64,000 nucleotides of DNA from Streptomyces sp. A2-16 (GTDB lineage: Bacteria; Actinomycetota; Actinomycetes; Streptomycetales; Streptomycetaceae). Of the stretch, positions 1 to 8,488 are shown piece by piece. Both the position numbers and the translations under genes were made by a program. The notes beneath the pieces were generated by a model that saw only the letters and a list, made by a program, of their open reading frames with translations, was not told the DNA's origin and did not search any database. Position 1 is the first letter of the stretch. Every line of letters starts with the position of its first letter. The stretch covers positions 2,542,001 to 2,606,000 of the forward strand of contig NZ_CP063808.1 of NCBI RefSeq assembly GCF_018128905.1. Direction: 5' to 3'.

Positions 1-135
1 TCGGGCGCCACCGCCGCTGCGTCGGACAGTCGCAGGCGGCGATGGAGTACGGCTCGAAGGGCGCTCACGGCAGCCGGGCGGCGGTCCCGCGGACCTCAGG
101 CCGTCCTCGAGGAGGCCCGGCTATCCCTGGCGTAG
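1..135 (+). CDS. Possible C-terminal end of a gene entering from the left
   Basis: The frame beginning at base 1 is open until a TAG at 133-135 and would end ...EEARLSLA. The residues are Arg- and Ala-rich and no family is recognisable. Third-position G/C bias is only moderate, so this could be non-coding leader of the next gene. It is listed because the window edge would cut such a gene and nothing else explains these bases. Confidence 0.25.
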   Translation, partial: SGATAAASDSRRRRWSTARRALTAAGRRSRGPQAVLEEARLSLA

Positions 136-174
136 GAGCGACGAAGCGAACAGCCGACAGGAAGGACGTTCCCC

Positions 175-1032
175 GTGGACATCGGAGTTGGCCTGCCCAC
201 CACCGTCCCCGACGTCACCCGCGACAGGCTGCTGACCTGGGCGCGGGAGGCGGACGGGTACGGGTTCTCCACGCTCGGCGTCCTCGACCGCCTGGTGTAC
301 GACAACCACGAGTCCCTGGTGTCACTGGCCGCCGCGGCGGCCGTCACCGAGCGGATCCGGCTCGCCACCACCATCCTGATCGCCCCCTACCGCCCCGGGA
401 CCGCCCTGCTGGCCAAGCAGCTCGCCTCCCTCGACGAGCTCTCCTGCGGCAGGCTCGTCGTGGGCCTGGCGGCCGGCGGACGGGACGACGACTACCGGGC
501 CACCGGGGCGGCGTACGGCGACCGGGGGCGCCGACTCGACGCCCTCGCGGTCGCTCTCCGGGAGATCTGGGCCGGCGGGGGTCCGGTGCCGGGCATCGGC
601 CCCCGGCCCGGGAGCGGCGGTCCGCGCCTGCTCTTCGGCGGCCACTCCCCGGCGGCGATGCGCCGAGCCGCCCGCCACGGCGAGGGCTGGATCGCGGGCG
701 GCAGCTCGGCGGCCGGGTTCGGTGAACTGGCCCGGCGGGCGGGCGAGATCTGGACGGCCGAGGGGCGTACCGGGCGGCCGCGGACGGTGGCGCTGCTCTA
801 CGCCTGCCTCGGCCCGGACGCCCGGGCGACGGCCGAGAGATATCTCCGGGCCTACTACGCCTTCATCGGGCCCAAGGCGGAGATGGCCGCGCGTGCCGTG
901 ATCACCGACGAGCGAGAGCTCAAGGACACGATCGGCCGGTATGCCGCCGAGGGCTGTGACGAACTGCTGGTCTTCCCGTGCACGGCCGACCTCGGCCAGC
1001 TCGACCACCTGGCCCGCGCCGCCCTCGGCTGA
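175..1032 (+). CDS. LLM-class (luciferase-like, probably F420-dependent) oxidoreductase
   Basis: A 285-residue protein of the bacterial-luciferase-like TIM-barrel family, which uses F420 or reduced FMN to oxidise or reduce organic substrates in the cytoplasm. It starts MDIGVGLPT, followed by the family blocks WAREADGYGF, TERIRLATTI and the LAKQLASLDEL/GRLVVGLAAG segment; length is normal for the short members. GTG at 175 is preceded by GAAGGA at 161-166. It runs towards a second LLM gene cluster on the other strand and is separated from the glycosyltransferase by a shared terminator. Two LLM enzymes beside a glycosyltransferase and a methyltransferase suggest tailoring of a secondary metabolite. 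Family assignment is secure; cofactor and substrate are inferred or unknown. Confidence 0.9.
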   Translation: MDIGVGLPTTVPDVTRDRLLTWAREADGYGFSTLGVLDRLVYDNHESLVSLAAAAAVTERIRLATTILIAPYRPGTALLAKQLASLDELSCGRLVVGLAAGGRDDDYRATGAAYGDRGRRLDALAVALREIWAGGGPVPGIGPRPGSGGPRLLFGGHSPAAMRRAARHGEGWIAGGSSAAGFGELARRAGEIWTAEGRTGRPRTVALLYACLGPDARATAERYLRAYYAFIGPKAEMAARAVITDERELKDTIGRYAAEGCDELLVFPCTADLGQLDHLARAALG

Positions 1033-1045
1033 GCCGGCCCGCACG

Positions 1046-1088
1046 CGTCGAGGTCCGCCTCCCTCCGACCCGGAGACGGACCTCGACG
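1046..1088. terminator. Bidirectional terminator between convergent genes
   Basis: Perfect 12-bp inverted repeat, arms 1046-1057 (CGTCGAGGTCCG) and 1077-1088, loop 19 nt, lying in the 80-bp gap between the ends of the LLM gene (1032) and the glycosyltransferase (1113). No U-tract, as is usual in Streptomyces. Confidence 0.75.
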
Positions 1089-1112
1089 TACGACGGCCTC
1101 CGCCGTGGCTCG

Positions 1113-2285
1113 TCAGAGGTGCCCGGCGCGTCCGCCGGGGTACCCCTCCAGCTGCTCGGCCACCTCCGCCGGTGACGGCTGGGCCGCCATCTCCGCCTGT
1201 AGCTTGCGCGCTGCCGCGCGCGCCGGACCGTCCTCCGGCAGCAGTCGCCGGGTCGCCTCCAGCAAGCGCCCCGGGGTGGCCTCGTCGCGGGTCAGGACCT
1301 CGCCCGCGCCCACCTCGGCCACCCGCCGGGCGTGCCCGGCATGGTCGGGGAGCTGCGGCACCAGGAGCAGCGGGAGCCCGTGGGCGAGAGCGGTGAGGAC
1401 CGTCCCGGCGCCGCCGTGGGAGACGACCAGGTCGCATCCGGGGAGCACCCGGTCGAGCGCCGTGTCCACCACGACCTCGACCTCCTCCGGCACCACTCCG
1501 TCGAGCAGCGGCAGTTGTGCCTCGGAGACCGCCAGGACGACCTGTGCACCGGCCGCGGCGAGCGCGGCCGCCGTCCGGGCGCCGAGGAAGCGGTCGGGGC
1601 CGAGCCGGGCCATCGTGTGCCCCCAGGTGACACAGACCCGCGGTCGGCTGGAGTTTCCCGTCGGCCGTGGGCCCCTCGACGACCCGTTGTAGGGGACGTG
1701 GCGCATCGGCAGCCGGCGGTAGTCGGTGGGCACCTGGAGACCGGTGGGGGTGGGATCCACGGTAGCCGTCCCGAAGGGGTCGAATCCGACCGCCCCGTGC
1801 CGTGCGGCGAGCGGTGCGAGCGCTTCGGTGAGCGGGCCGCGGGCTCGCAGCAGCAGGTCGGTGCCGTACAGATGACGGACGGCGGGGACACCGGCCGCCG
1901 CCGCGGCGATCGGACCGGCCATGGCCGTGGGGTCGTGGACCACGAGGTCCACCCGCTCGTCGCGGACGAGGTCCACCAGGTCGGCCGTCATCGACTCGGC
2001 GTTGTCCAGCACCATGCGCAGCGCGCGCGGGCCCCCGCCGACGGGCGGGCCGGCCGACGGGGGCCCGTCCGCCGCCGACGGCAGCACATAGCCGCGGACC
2101 AGCTCGACCGAGTCCACGTCCGTCCCGACGGCGGTGCCCGGCAGACCGGTGCGCGCGATCTCGTCGAGCAGCGCGGGCTGGCCCGCCACCACCACGTCGT
2201 GGCCGCGGGCCCGGCACGCCCACGCGAGGGGGACCAGGGCGTAGAGATGCGACGGCCAGGCCCAGGTGCAGAAGAGCACTTTCAT
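1113..2285 (-). CDS. GT-B glycosyltransferase of natural-product type (GT1-like)
   Basis: A 390-residue GT-B fold glycosyltransferase like those that attach deoxysugars to aromatic polyketides and macrolides. The N-terminal acceptor domain begins MKVLFCTWAWPSH with a glycine- and His-containing loop, and the C-terminal donor domain has the HGGAGT nucleotide-sugar motif at about residues 290-295 followed by GLPLLLVPQLPDH. It is the last gene of a minus-strand run: 58 bp after the upstream LLM gene. No deoxysugar biosynthesis genes are visible here, so the donor sugar must come from genes outside the window or be a common nucleotide sugar. No partner activator (DesVIII/EryCII type) gene is present. 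Family is certain, substrate unknown. Confidence 0.9.
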   Translation of the reverse strand: MKVLFCTWAWPSHLYALVPLAWACRARGHDVVVAGQPALLDEIARTGLPGTAVGTDVDSVELVRGYVLPSAADGPPSAGPPVGGGPRALRMVLDNAESMTADLVDLVRDERVDLVVHDPTAMAGPIAAAAAGVPAVRHLYGTDLLLRARGPLTEALAPLAARHGAVGFDPFGTATVDPTPTGLQVPTDYRRLPMRHVPYNGSSRGPRPTGNSSRPRVCVTWGHTMARLGPDRFLGARTAAALAAAGAQVVLAVSEAQLPLLDGVVPEEVEVVVDTALDRVLPGCDLVVSHGGAGTVLTALAHGLPLLLVPQLPDHAGHARRVAEVGAGEVLTRDEATPGRLLEATRRLLPEDGPARAAARKLQAEMAAQPSPAEVAEQLEGYPGGRAGHL

Positions 2286-2343
2286 GTCCGGTCCTTGATC
2301 CTTCCCGGTGGAGCGATCGCGAGCTGGGGTGGCGGGGCGGGGA

Positions 2344-3369
2344 TCACAGGCCCGCCAGGCGGCGGGCGGCGGCGACCCCGGTCAGGGTCCGCGCCCGCTC
2401 CTCGGAGGTGGGGGAGAGCGGGGAGACCGCGAGCGTGGTGACGCCGGCCTTGTCGTAGGCGCGCAGCCGCTCGGCGATCCGTTCCGGCGGTCCCAGCAGG
2501 GCGATCCGGTCGACGAAGTCGAACGGCACGGCCGCCGCCGCGCCCGCCGGATCACCCGCGAGAAACCTCTCCTGGACGGCCTCGGCGGCCTCGCCCAGAC
2601 CGAGCCGGGCGAGATGCGCGTAGTAGAAGTTCCCGGTGCCGCGCCCGAGGCTGACGAAACGCGACACATACCGTCGCACCGGTTCGGCGGCCTCCCGAGG
2701 GTCGTCGGCCACCACTGCGGGCACCGACAGCAGCACGTCGAAGTCCGCGAGGCCGTCCCGGCCGGCCCGTCGCCGGCCCGTCTCCAGCCGGCGCAGGTTC
2801 TCGGCGACCCGGTCCGGCGGACAGAAGTTGCCGATCCAGCCGTCGGCCACCTCTCCCGCAAGCTCCACGTTGCGTGGCCCCACGGCGGCGAGGTGGATGG
2901 GCAGGTCGGGGCGGGCCCCGGGCACCCGCAGGGTGAAGGGTGCCCAGGGCCCGCCGGGCGGAGCGAGCGGGAAGTGCTCTCCCCGGTGGCTCACCGGGGA
3001 GCCGCTCAACGTCAGCCGCACCACGTCGAGATACTCACGGGTGCGGGCCAGCGGCCGGTCGAAGGGGACACCGTGCCAGCCCTCCGAGACCTGCGCGTTG
3101 GCCACACCCAGGCCGAGTGTGAAGCGGCCTGCGGACACGGCGTCCAGCGTCGCCGCGGTCATCGCGGTGAGCACCGGGGTCCGGGCGGGGATCTCGAACA
3201 CCCCGGAGGCGAGCTGGAGCCGGGTCGTCCGGCTCGCCGCCGCGCCCAGTGCGACCGCGGCCTCGGTGACGTACCCCTCGGCCACCAGTCCCAGTTCGTA
3301 ACCGAGTTCTTCCGCCACCGGCGCCGTCCACGCCGCTTCGTCGTAGGTGAAGTACGCCCCGAGGCGCAT
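2344..3369 (-). CDS. LLM-class F420/flavin-dependent oxidoreductase
   Basis: A 341-residue luciferase-like oxidoreductase. It starts MRLGAYFTYDEAAW, with VALGAAASRTTRLQLASGV, the PARTPVLTAMTAATLDAVSAGR block and the GLGVANAQVSEGWHG motif typical of the F420-dependent branch. ATG 3369 has a GGAGAG ribosome site. It lies 40 bp downstream of the methyltransferase gene and 58 bp upstream of the glycosyltransferase, so it is very likely co-transcribed with them. Sequence is clearly different from the LLM protein at 175-1032, so this is not a recent duplication. A redox tailoring step in the same pathway is the most economical role. Confidence 0.9.
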   Translation of the reverse strand: MRLGAYFTYDEAAWTAPVAEELGYELGLVAEGYVTEAAVALGAAASRTTRLQLASGVFEIPARTPVLTAMTAATLDAVSAGRFTLGLGVANAQVSEGWHGVPFDRPLARTREYLDVVRLTLSGSPVSHRGEHFPLAPPGGPWAPFTLRVPGARPDLPIHLAAVGPRNVELAGEVADGWIGNFCPPDRVAENLRRLETGRRRAGRDGLADFDVLLSVPAVVADDPREAAEPVRRYVSRFVSLGRGTGNFYYAHLARLGLGEAAEAVQERFLAGDPAGAAAAVPFDFVDRIALLGPPERIAERLRAYDKAGVTTLAVSPLSPTSEERARTLTGVAAARRLAGL

Positions 3370-3409
3370 GGTGCTCTCCGTTCGTCGTCCCGGGCGGCCG
3401 GGGGCGTGG

Positions 3410-4507
3410 TCAGACGGGACGGCACTCCAGCGCGGTCCACGGCGAGCTGTCCCGGGCGGGCACCGTGACCACCTCGAAGTCCGCGCGCGCGGCCAGCTCC
3501 CGCCACTGGGCGAGGGTGCGCTCGCCGCCGCCGTAGAGCATCAGCAGGTCCAGGTCGATGAGCTTGCTGTAGTCCCACTTGTTGGGCAGGTGGCTGACGA
3601 CCTTCTCGCAGACGAAGAGCCGGCTGTCGGCGCGGTCGCCCATCGCCGCCCGGACGCGCCGCAGGACGGTTTCGGCCCGGGCGTCGTCCATCGTGTTGAG
3701 GACCGTGTTGAGGACGTAGGCGTCGCAACCGGCGGGGGCCTGGGCGAAGTAGTCCCCGGCGACCAGGTCGACGCGGTCCTGCACCCCGAACTGCTCGAGC
3801 AGCGGGCCCGCATGGTCGAGGACGGCCTGCCGCTCGAACAGCACCCCGGTGGCGTGCGGTTGCTTGCTGAGCACCTCGCCGAGGAAATGGCCCCGGCCGC
3901 CGCCGATGTCCGCGATCCGCGAGAACCGCGAGAAGTCGGTCGTGGACAGCAGGTCGCCGGCGTTGACGACGAGGCGGCTGCGCTGGAGCATGCACCGGTC
4001 GAACAGCTCTCCGGCCTCGGGGTGTTCGTCGAAGTAGGCGTACAGCGGCAGGCCGAACGCCTTGTCGAAGGCGGGTTCACCGGTGCGGACGCTGTGCATC
4101 AGAGCCGCGTAGCCGGTGGTGAAGATCTCGCCGGTGTTGAACAGGGTGAGGTCGCGGAGGCTGAAGCCGTCCGAGGCGAGCGACTCGGCCTCGGGGGTCA
4201 TCACATAGCGGCCGTCGGGCAGTTCGGCGAAGAGCTCGATCGAGGAGGCGGCCCGCAGGACGCGCGACAGGACGTCCGGACGCGTCCCCGTCGCCTCCGC
4301 GAGCTCCTCGGCGGTGCGCGGCCGCTCGCGGATGAGGTCGGCGACGCCCAGCTCGGCGACGACGTTGAGGATCGCGATGATCCGCACGCCGTACAGAAGG
4401 AACAACAGCCGGTCGAAGGCGGGCAGTTCGGCGTTGCGGGAGACCCAGGCCCAGAAGCCGGAGGGGACGGGGCGGTCGGTGGGCTGGTCCGGTTCCTCGT
4501 GCTGCAT
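3410..4507 (-). CDS. O-methyltransferase-fold protein (class of DnrK/RdmB), catalytic His absent
   Basis: A 365-residue protein with an N-terminal dimerisation winged helix (about residues 35-110) and a C-terminal SAM-binding Rossmann domain with motif I DIGGGRG at 200-206. In ordinary plant-type O-methyltransferases the active-site base is the His of an LHDW-like motif; here the matching segment reads VLNTMDD with Asn at about 271. DnrK/RdmB and the diazo-installing AlpH group also depart from the canonical residue, so activity other than simple O-methylation is possible. The start at 4507 (MQHEEP) is chosen over an upstream in-frame ATG because GAGAGGAA sits at the right distance; the upstream choice would overlap the next gene. 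It follows the amide-ligase gene by 56 bp. Confidence 0.85.
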   Translation of the reverse strand: MQHEEPDQPTDRPVPSGFWAWVSRNAELPAFDRLLFLLYGVRIIAILNVVAELGVADLIRERPRTAEELAEATGTRPDVLSRVLRAASSIELFAELPDGRYVMTPEAESLASDGFSLRDLTLFNTGEIFTTGYAALMHSVRTGEPAFDKAFGLPLYAYFDEHPEAGELFDRCMLQRSRLVVNAGDLLSTTDFSRFSRIADIGGGRGHFLGEVLSKQPHATGVLFERQAVLDHAGPLLEQFGVQDRVDLVAGDYFAQAPAGCDAYVLNTVLNTMDDARAETVLRRVRAAMGDRADSRLFVCEKVVSHLPNKWDYSKLIDLDLLMLYGGGERTLAQWRELAARADFEVVTVPARDSSPWTALECRPV

Positions 4508-4563
4508 CGCAGTCGGTTCCTCTCTGACGGTGGTTTTGATGACTGTCCGGTGCGGTGGCGCGT

Positions 4564-6411
4564 TCAGAGCGCCAGCCGCACGCCGTAGTGGCGCAGCCAC
4601 TGGTCGAGGGAGAGCACGGTCTCGGCGTCCGTGCGGATGATCCAGTTCTCCGGCGGTCCGCCCGGCCGGTCGAGGAGCCGGCGCACCGCCGTCCGGTCGA
4701 GCAGCGGTCCGACCGGGGCGTCCCGGTCGTCGGCGAGTGCGCGCAGGTCCTCGACGACGGTCTTCTGGTAACCGGGGTCGATGGCGATGGGGAAGGGGCT
4801 CTTGCGCCGGCGCAGCACCGATTCCGGCAGCACGTCGTCGGCGGCGGCCCGCAGCAGGCTCTTCTCCCGGCCGTCGAAGGTCTTCATGGCGTTCGGGACG
4901 TTGAAGACGTAGTCGATGAGCCGGGTGTCCGCGTACGGCATGCGCAGCTGGAGCCCGACCGCCGCCGCCATCCGCTCGCTGTGCGCGAGCTGGTTCTCGG
5001 CCCAGCGGGTGAGCTGCAGGTAGGTGTACTGACGGGCGCGGCGCTCGGCGGGGGCCAGCGAGGCCGGCAGGTCCAGCTCCTCGCGGGCCTCGCGGCAGCG
5101 GTCGACCGCGTAGCCGTGCACGTCCAATCGGGTCAGCAGGTCGTCGGAGAGCAGCCCGCAGCCGAGGGCGTGGCGGGCGCCGTGCCGACGGGCCAGGGCC
5201 ACCCAGGGCAGGGGTTCGCCGCCCGGCTCCTCCTCGTCGCTGAAGACGTTGCCTCCGAAGACCGAGTCGGCGGTCTCGCCGGACAGCACGATCCGGGTGT
5301 GTTCGCGGACCGCCCGCGACAGCAGATAGAGGGAGGTGTTCATGTCGCCGTAGGTGCTGGGCAGGTCCCGCGCGCGCAGCGCCGCCCGGCGGACCACGGG
5401 GTCCGTCAGCTCCTCGGTGTCCAGCACGATGTCGAAGTGCTCCGCGCCCACCCGGTCGGCGACGTCCCTGACGAACCGGGTGTCGGGTGTCGAGCGGATG
5501 ACGTCCGGCTGGAACTGCTCGTCGTAGCCGGTGAAGGTCACGGTGTACGTCTTCTGCGGGCGGTCGGGGCGCAGCCGGTCGGCCATGCCCACCATGGCGC
5601 TGGAGTCCAGGCCACCGGAGAGCATCGAGCTGATCGGACCGTCATGGGCGATCTGGTCGCGGACCGACCGGCCGAGCAGCTCGCGCACGGTGTCGATGGT
5701 GGTCGGCAGATCGTCGGTGTGCTCCCGGTAGGTCATCCGCCAGTACGGCAGCACCCGGCTGCCGTTGCGGTCGACGCGCACGACGGTTCCGGCCCGCACC
5801 TTGCGGATGTCGCGGTAGACGGCGTGCTCCGGGCTGCCCGCGTAGGTGAGGATCTCCAGCATCCCCTGGGCGTCGACGACCGGTTCCACCGCGCCGGTGG
5901 CGAGGATGGCCTTGGCCTCGGATCCGAACAGCACACCGCCGGGGACCGGCGCGTAGTAGAGCGGGGTGAAGCCCAGCCGGTCCCGGCCGAGCAGCAGCTC
6001 CTGCGACCGGATGTCCCACAGGGCGAAGGCGAAGACACCCTCCAGCCGTTCGACGAACGCGGGTCCCCACTCCAGGTAGGCGTGCAGGACGGTGCGCGCC
6101 TGGCTGCCGGCGGCGGCGCCGCGGTGGCCCCGGGAGGCCAGTTCCGTGGCGAGGGCACTGGTGTTGGTGAGTTGCCCGGCGAAGGCGACGGCCGCGACGG
6201 GGGTGCCGTTCGCGTCGGCGACCGTCCAGGGCTCACGGACGGGAGGGCCGTCGGCGGCCAGGACGCGCCGGGCGAGGGCGGCGTGGCCGTCGGCCCACAG
6301 CTCCTCGGCGTCGGGGCCGCGGTGGGCGAGCTCGGCCGCCATGGTCCTCACGGTCGGGAGCCAACTGGTCAGATCCCTGCTGTAGTCGACCCACCCGGCG
6401 ATACCCGACAT
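4564..6411 (-). CDS. Asparagine-synthetase-like amide ligase with inactivated glutaminase domain
   Basis: A 615-residue protein with the two-domain AsnB layout: N-terminal class II amidotransferase fold (1-200) and C-terminal ATP-pyrophosphatase domain with PP-loop SGGLDSS at 265-271. Authentic glutamine-dependent enzymes start MCG, with Cys as the nucleophile after Met removal; this one starts MSG (codon TCG). The glutamine-binding NGE motif is replaced by AGQ near 78-80, and the conserved Asp segment near 100 is also changed. The glutaminase is therefore almost certainly dead while the adenylating half is intact, as in beta-lactam synthetase. Start 6411 is fixed by the N-terminal homology. 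It is the first gene of the run ending at 1113, so a pathway-specific amide or acyl-adenylate reaction is likely. Ammonia-dependent asparagine synthesis is the alternative. Confidence 0.9.
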   Translation of the reverse strand: MSGIAGWVDYSRDLTSWLPTVRTMAAELAHRGPDAEELWADGHAALARRVLAADGPPVREPWTVADANGTPVAAVAFAGQLTNTSALATELASRGHRGAAAGSQARTVLHAYLEWGPAFVERLEGVFAFALWDIRSQELLLGRDRLGFTPLYYAPVPGGVLFGSEAKAILATGAVEPVVDAQGMLEILTYAGSPEHAVYRDIRKVRAGTVVRVDRNGSRVLPYWRMTYREHTDDLPTTIDTVRELLGRSVRDQIAHDGPISSMLSGGLDSSAMVGMADRLRPDRPQKTYTVTFTGYDEQFQPDVIRSTPDTRFVRDVADRVGAEHFDIVLDTEELTDPVVRRAALRARDLPSTYGDMNTSLYLLSRAVREHTRIVLSGETADSVFGGNVFSDEEEPGGEPLPWVALARRHGARHALGCGLLSDDLLTRLDVHGYAVDRCREAREELDLPASLAPAERRARQYTYLQLTRWAENQLAHSERMAAAVGLQLRMPYADTRLIDYVFNVPNAMKTFDGREKSLLRAAADDVLPESVLRRRKSPFPIAIDPGYQKTVVEDLRALADDRDAPVGPLLDRTAVRRLLDRPGGPPENWIIRTDAETVLSLDQWLRHYGVRLAL

Positions 6412-6487
6412 GAACTGCCTCCTGATGTGGCTCGGCACTGGCGTGGGCTCGATCGTGGCGGCCCCGGCTGGAGGCGGGGTGGGAACC

Positions 6488-6550
6488 GGCTCGAGCCGCG
6501 GGCGCCGCCTTCGTGCACGGGGCTCCAGCCGCGGGTGCCGTTGTGCACGG
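6488..6550. repeat. Imperfect tandem repeat with GTGCAC cores upstream of the amide-ligase gene
   Basis: Two adjacent copies of about 30 bp (6488-6520 and 6521-6550), each containing CCGCGGG then GTGCACGG; a third partial GCGCACGG occurs at 6573-6580. They lie in the only promoter-sized gap (6412-6583) in front of the minus-strand biosynthetic run, so they may bind a regulator. No bound factor can be named. Confidence 0.4.
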
Positions 6551-6583
6551 GACCAGAGGCGTGCGCGGCGCCGCGCACGGAAA

Positions 6584-6609
6584 GAGGGCCGGCCGCAGGG
6601 CCGGCCCTC
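6584..6609 (-). terminator. Terminator of the MFS exporter gene
   Basis: Perfect 11-bp stem (6584-6594 GAGGGCCGGCC and 6599-6609) with a 4-nt GCAG loop, starting 25 bp beyond the stop codon of the exporter gene. It separates the exporter from the amide-ligase transcription unit. Confidence 0.8.
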
Positions 6610-6633
6610 CCGGGCGTGGTGACGGGACAGCCG

Positions 6634-8355
6634 TCAGGCGGCCTCCGCGACGTGGCCGCGGGCGCGTCGGGGGAGCAGCCAGGCCAGGACGAAGGTCAGG
6701 CCGAACAGTCCGACCTCGATCCACAGGGTCCTTTTGACCGCCGCGGTGAACGCTGTGCCGGTCGCCTCGGTACCGGCGGCACCGACCGCCCGGCCGATCG
6801 CGGCGGCCTCGCGGGGCGAGCCGGCGGACGAGCGGATCTCCCGCGCCAGCCGGGCGCAGCTCGGCGGGGTCCTGCCCTGGTCCTTGTTGACCGCCTCGTC
6901 GTGGCTGCACGTGCTGAAGTCGGCCAGGATCGACCGCTGCTGGGCGGACGGTACCGCCGCCGCGGTCAGTGCGGCCCTTACCGGCGCCGCCGAGTCGGTC
7001 GCCGCGGTCCCGGCCTGCTGGCCGATGAAGGTGAAGAACAGCGTGGCGACGACGGCGACGCCCACGGTGTTGCCGATCTGGTTGACGGCGTTGAGCATGC
7101 CGGAGCCGGATCCGATCTCCCGGTCCGAGACGCCCGCGAGGATGATGTCGAACAGCGGTGCCAGCACCAGGCCCATGCCGACGCCCGCTGCGGTCAGCGA
7201 CGGCACCAGTTCCATCGAGGTGACCGCGGCGCCGTAGTGCTGGATGGTGAGCACGGTCGCCGCGACGGCGAGGGTCATCAGGGCGGCTCCCGCCTGGAGC
7301 ACCTTGCGGCCGTACTTCGGGCCGAGCGAGCCGCCCGCCGCCGCGCCGCCGATCGCCGTGCCCAGGGCCCAGGCCCCGATCGTCAGGCCGGTGCGCAGGG
7401 TCGAGTACCCGAGGCCGATCTGCAGGTACAGGGCGAAGACGAGGAAGAACGCGGCCATTCCGGCGAAGAAGATGACGGTGACCAGCAGCCCGGCGAGATA
7501 GGTGCGGTTGCGGAAGAGGCTCAGCTCCAGCAGCGGTGAGCCGCCCGCGCGGTCGCGACGGCGCTCGTACACAGCGGTGACGGCGAAGACGGGCAGCGAG
7601 GCCGCCATGCAGACGAAGGTCCACAGCGGCCAGCCGTGCTCGCGTCCCTCGATCACCGGTGCGATCAGCATCAGCAGGGCCACCACGACCAGCACCATGC
7701 CGACCAGGTCGAGCCGGAGCGGCCGGGGCGACCGGGACTCGCGCAGCAGCGGACCCGTGGCGAGGAAGGCCGCGAGCCCCACGGGGACGTTGACGAAGAA
7801 GATGGGCCGCCAGCCCAGACCGAAGAGGTCGCCCTGGGTGATCAGACCGCCGAGGACGGGCCCGCCGACCGCGGCGAGCCCCATCACCGGCCCGTACATG
7901 GCCAGGGCGACGACCTGCTCCCGGCGGGGGAACATGTCCCGGATGACGCCGAGGACCTGAGGGACCATCACCGCGGCGCAGGCGCCCTGGAGCACCCGGC
8001 TGCCGATCAGCATCCCGCCGCTGGTGGCGAGCCCGCACAGGGCGGACGCCACGGTGAAGCCGAGGATCCCGAGGGTGAACATCCGCTTGCGGCCGTGGAT
8101 GTCGCCGAGCCGGCCGCCCGTGATCAGGATCGCGGCGAAGGCCAGGGTGTATCCGGCCGCGATCCACTGGATGGCGGCATAGCCGGTGTGCAGGTCCTTC
8201 TCGATGGCGGGTGTGGCGACGTTCACGATCGAGCCGTCCAGCAGGTTCATGAACGACGCGCACATCACGACGATCAGTGCCCGCCACCGCCGTGGATCGG
8301 CGGCCTCTTCCCGTTCTTCGGCCGCCCGCTCGGCCGTCTCGTTCTGGGTGGACAT
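6634..8355 (-). CDS. MFS drug exporter, EmrB/QacA (DHA2) type
   Basis: A 573-residue 14-helix major-facilitator exporter. MSTQNETAER is followed by the first membrane helix with the DHA2 hallmark LLDGSIVNVATPAI, then RLGDIHGRKRMF (motif A) and the GPVLGGLI motif C region. It probably exports the product of the neighbouring biosynthetic genes or confers drug resistance at the cytoplasmic membrane. ATG 8355 has TGGAGG upstream; a longer open frame running into the TetR gene region has no coding signal. A palindromic operator lies 53 bp upstream, and the TetR gene is immediately before it on the same strand, the standard arrangement for a repressor-exporter pair. Confidence 0.92.
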   Translation of the reverse strand: MSTQNETAERAAEEREEAADPRRWRALIVVMCASFMNLLDGSIVNVATPAIEKDLHTGYAAIQWIAAGYTLAFAAILITGGRLGDIHGRKRMFTLGILGFTVASALCGLATSGGMLIGSRVLQGACAAVMVPQVLGVIRDMFPRREQVVALAMYGPVMGLAAVGGPVLGGLITQGDLFGLGWRPIFFVNVPVGLAAFLATGPLLRESRSPRPLRLDLVGMVLVVVALLMLIAPVIEGREHGWPLWTFVCMAASLPVFAVTAVYERRRDRAGGSPLLELSLFRNRTYLAGLLVTVIFFAGMAAFFLVFALYLQIGLGYSTLRTGLTIGAWALGTAIGGAAAGGSLGPKYGRKVLQAGAALMTLAVAATVLTIQHYGAAVTSMELVPSLTAAGVGMGLVLAPLFDIILAGVSDREIGSGSGMLNAVNQIGNTVGVAVVATLFFTFIGQQAGTAATDSAAPVRAALTAAAVPSAQQRSILADFSTCSHDEAVNKDQGRTPPSCARLAREIRSSAGSPREAAAIGRAVGAAGTEATGTAFTAAVKRTLWIEVGLFGLTFVLAWLLPRRARGHVAEAA

Positions 8356-8407
8356 CCCGGCCTCCAGAGATTTTGCCCCCGCCGCTTGCTGAGCGGCGTT
8401 GTTTTGG

Positions 8408-8420
8408 TGAACAGTGTTCA
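8408..8420 (-). promoter_or_regulatory. Probable TetR operator in front of the exporter
   Basis: Perfect palindrome TGAACA-G-TGTTCA at 8408-8420, with a second half-site (TGTTCA, 8432-8437) 11 bp away. The spacing and sequence are like operators of TetR-family efflux repressors. It lies between the TetR gene and the exporter start, in the exporter promoter region. The link to the adjacent TetR is inferred. Confidence 0.6.
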
Positions 8421-8488
8421 GAAGAAAACGTTGTTCAGCAAGAGTACGGCATTCAATCCAAGGGGGCTGTTGTGCCCGGACAGCAAAG

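Noticed and set aside
42..725. A 227-codon plus-strand frame overlapping the first LLM gene
   Set aside because: Out of frame with the recognised oxidoreductase, and very rich in Arg/Pro/Gly.
4555..7539. A 994-codon plus-strand frame opposite the amide-ligase and exporter genes
   Set aside because: Antisense shadow; no domain is visible and it crosses a terminator and a promoter region.
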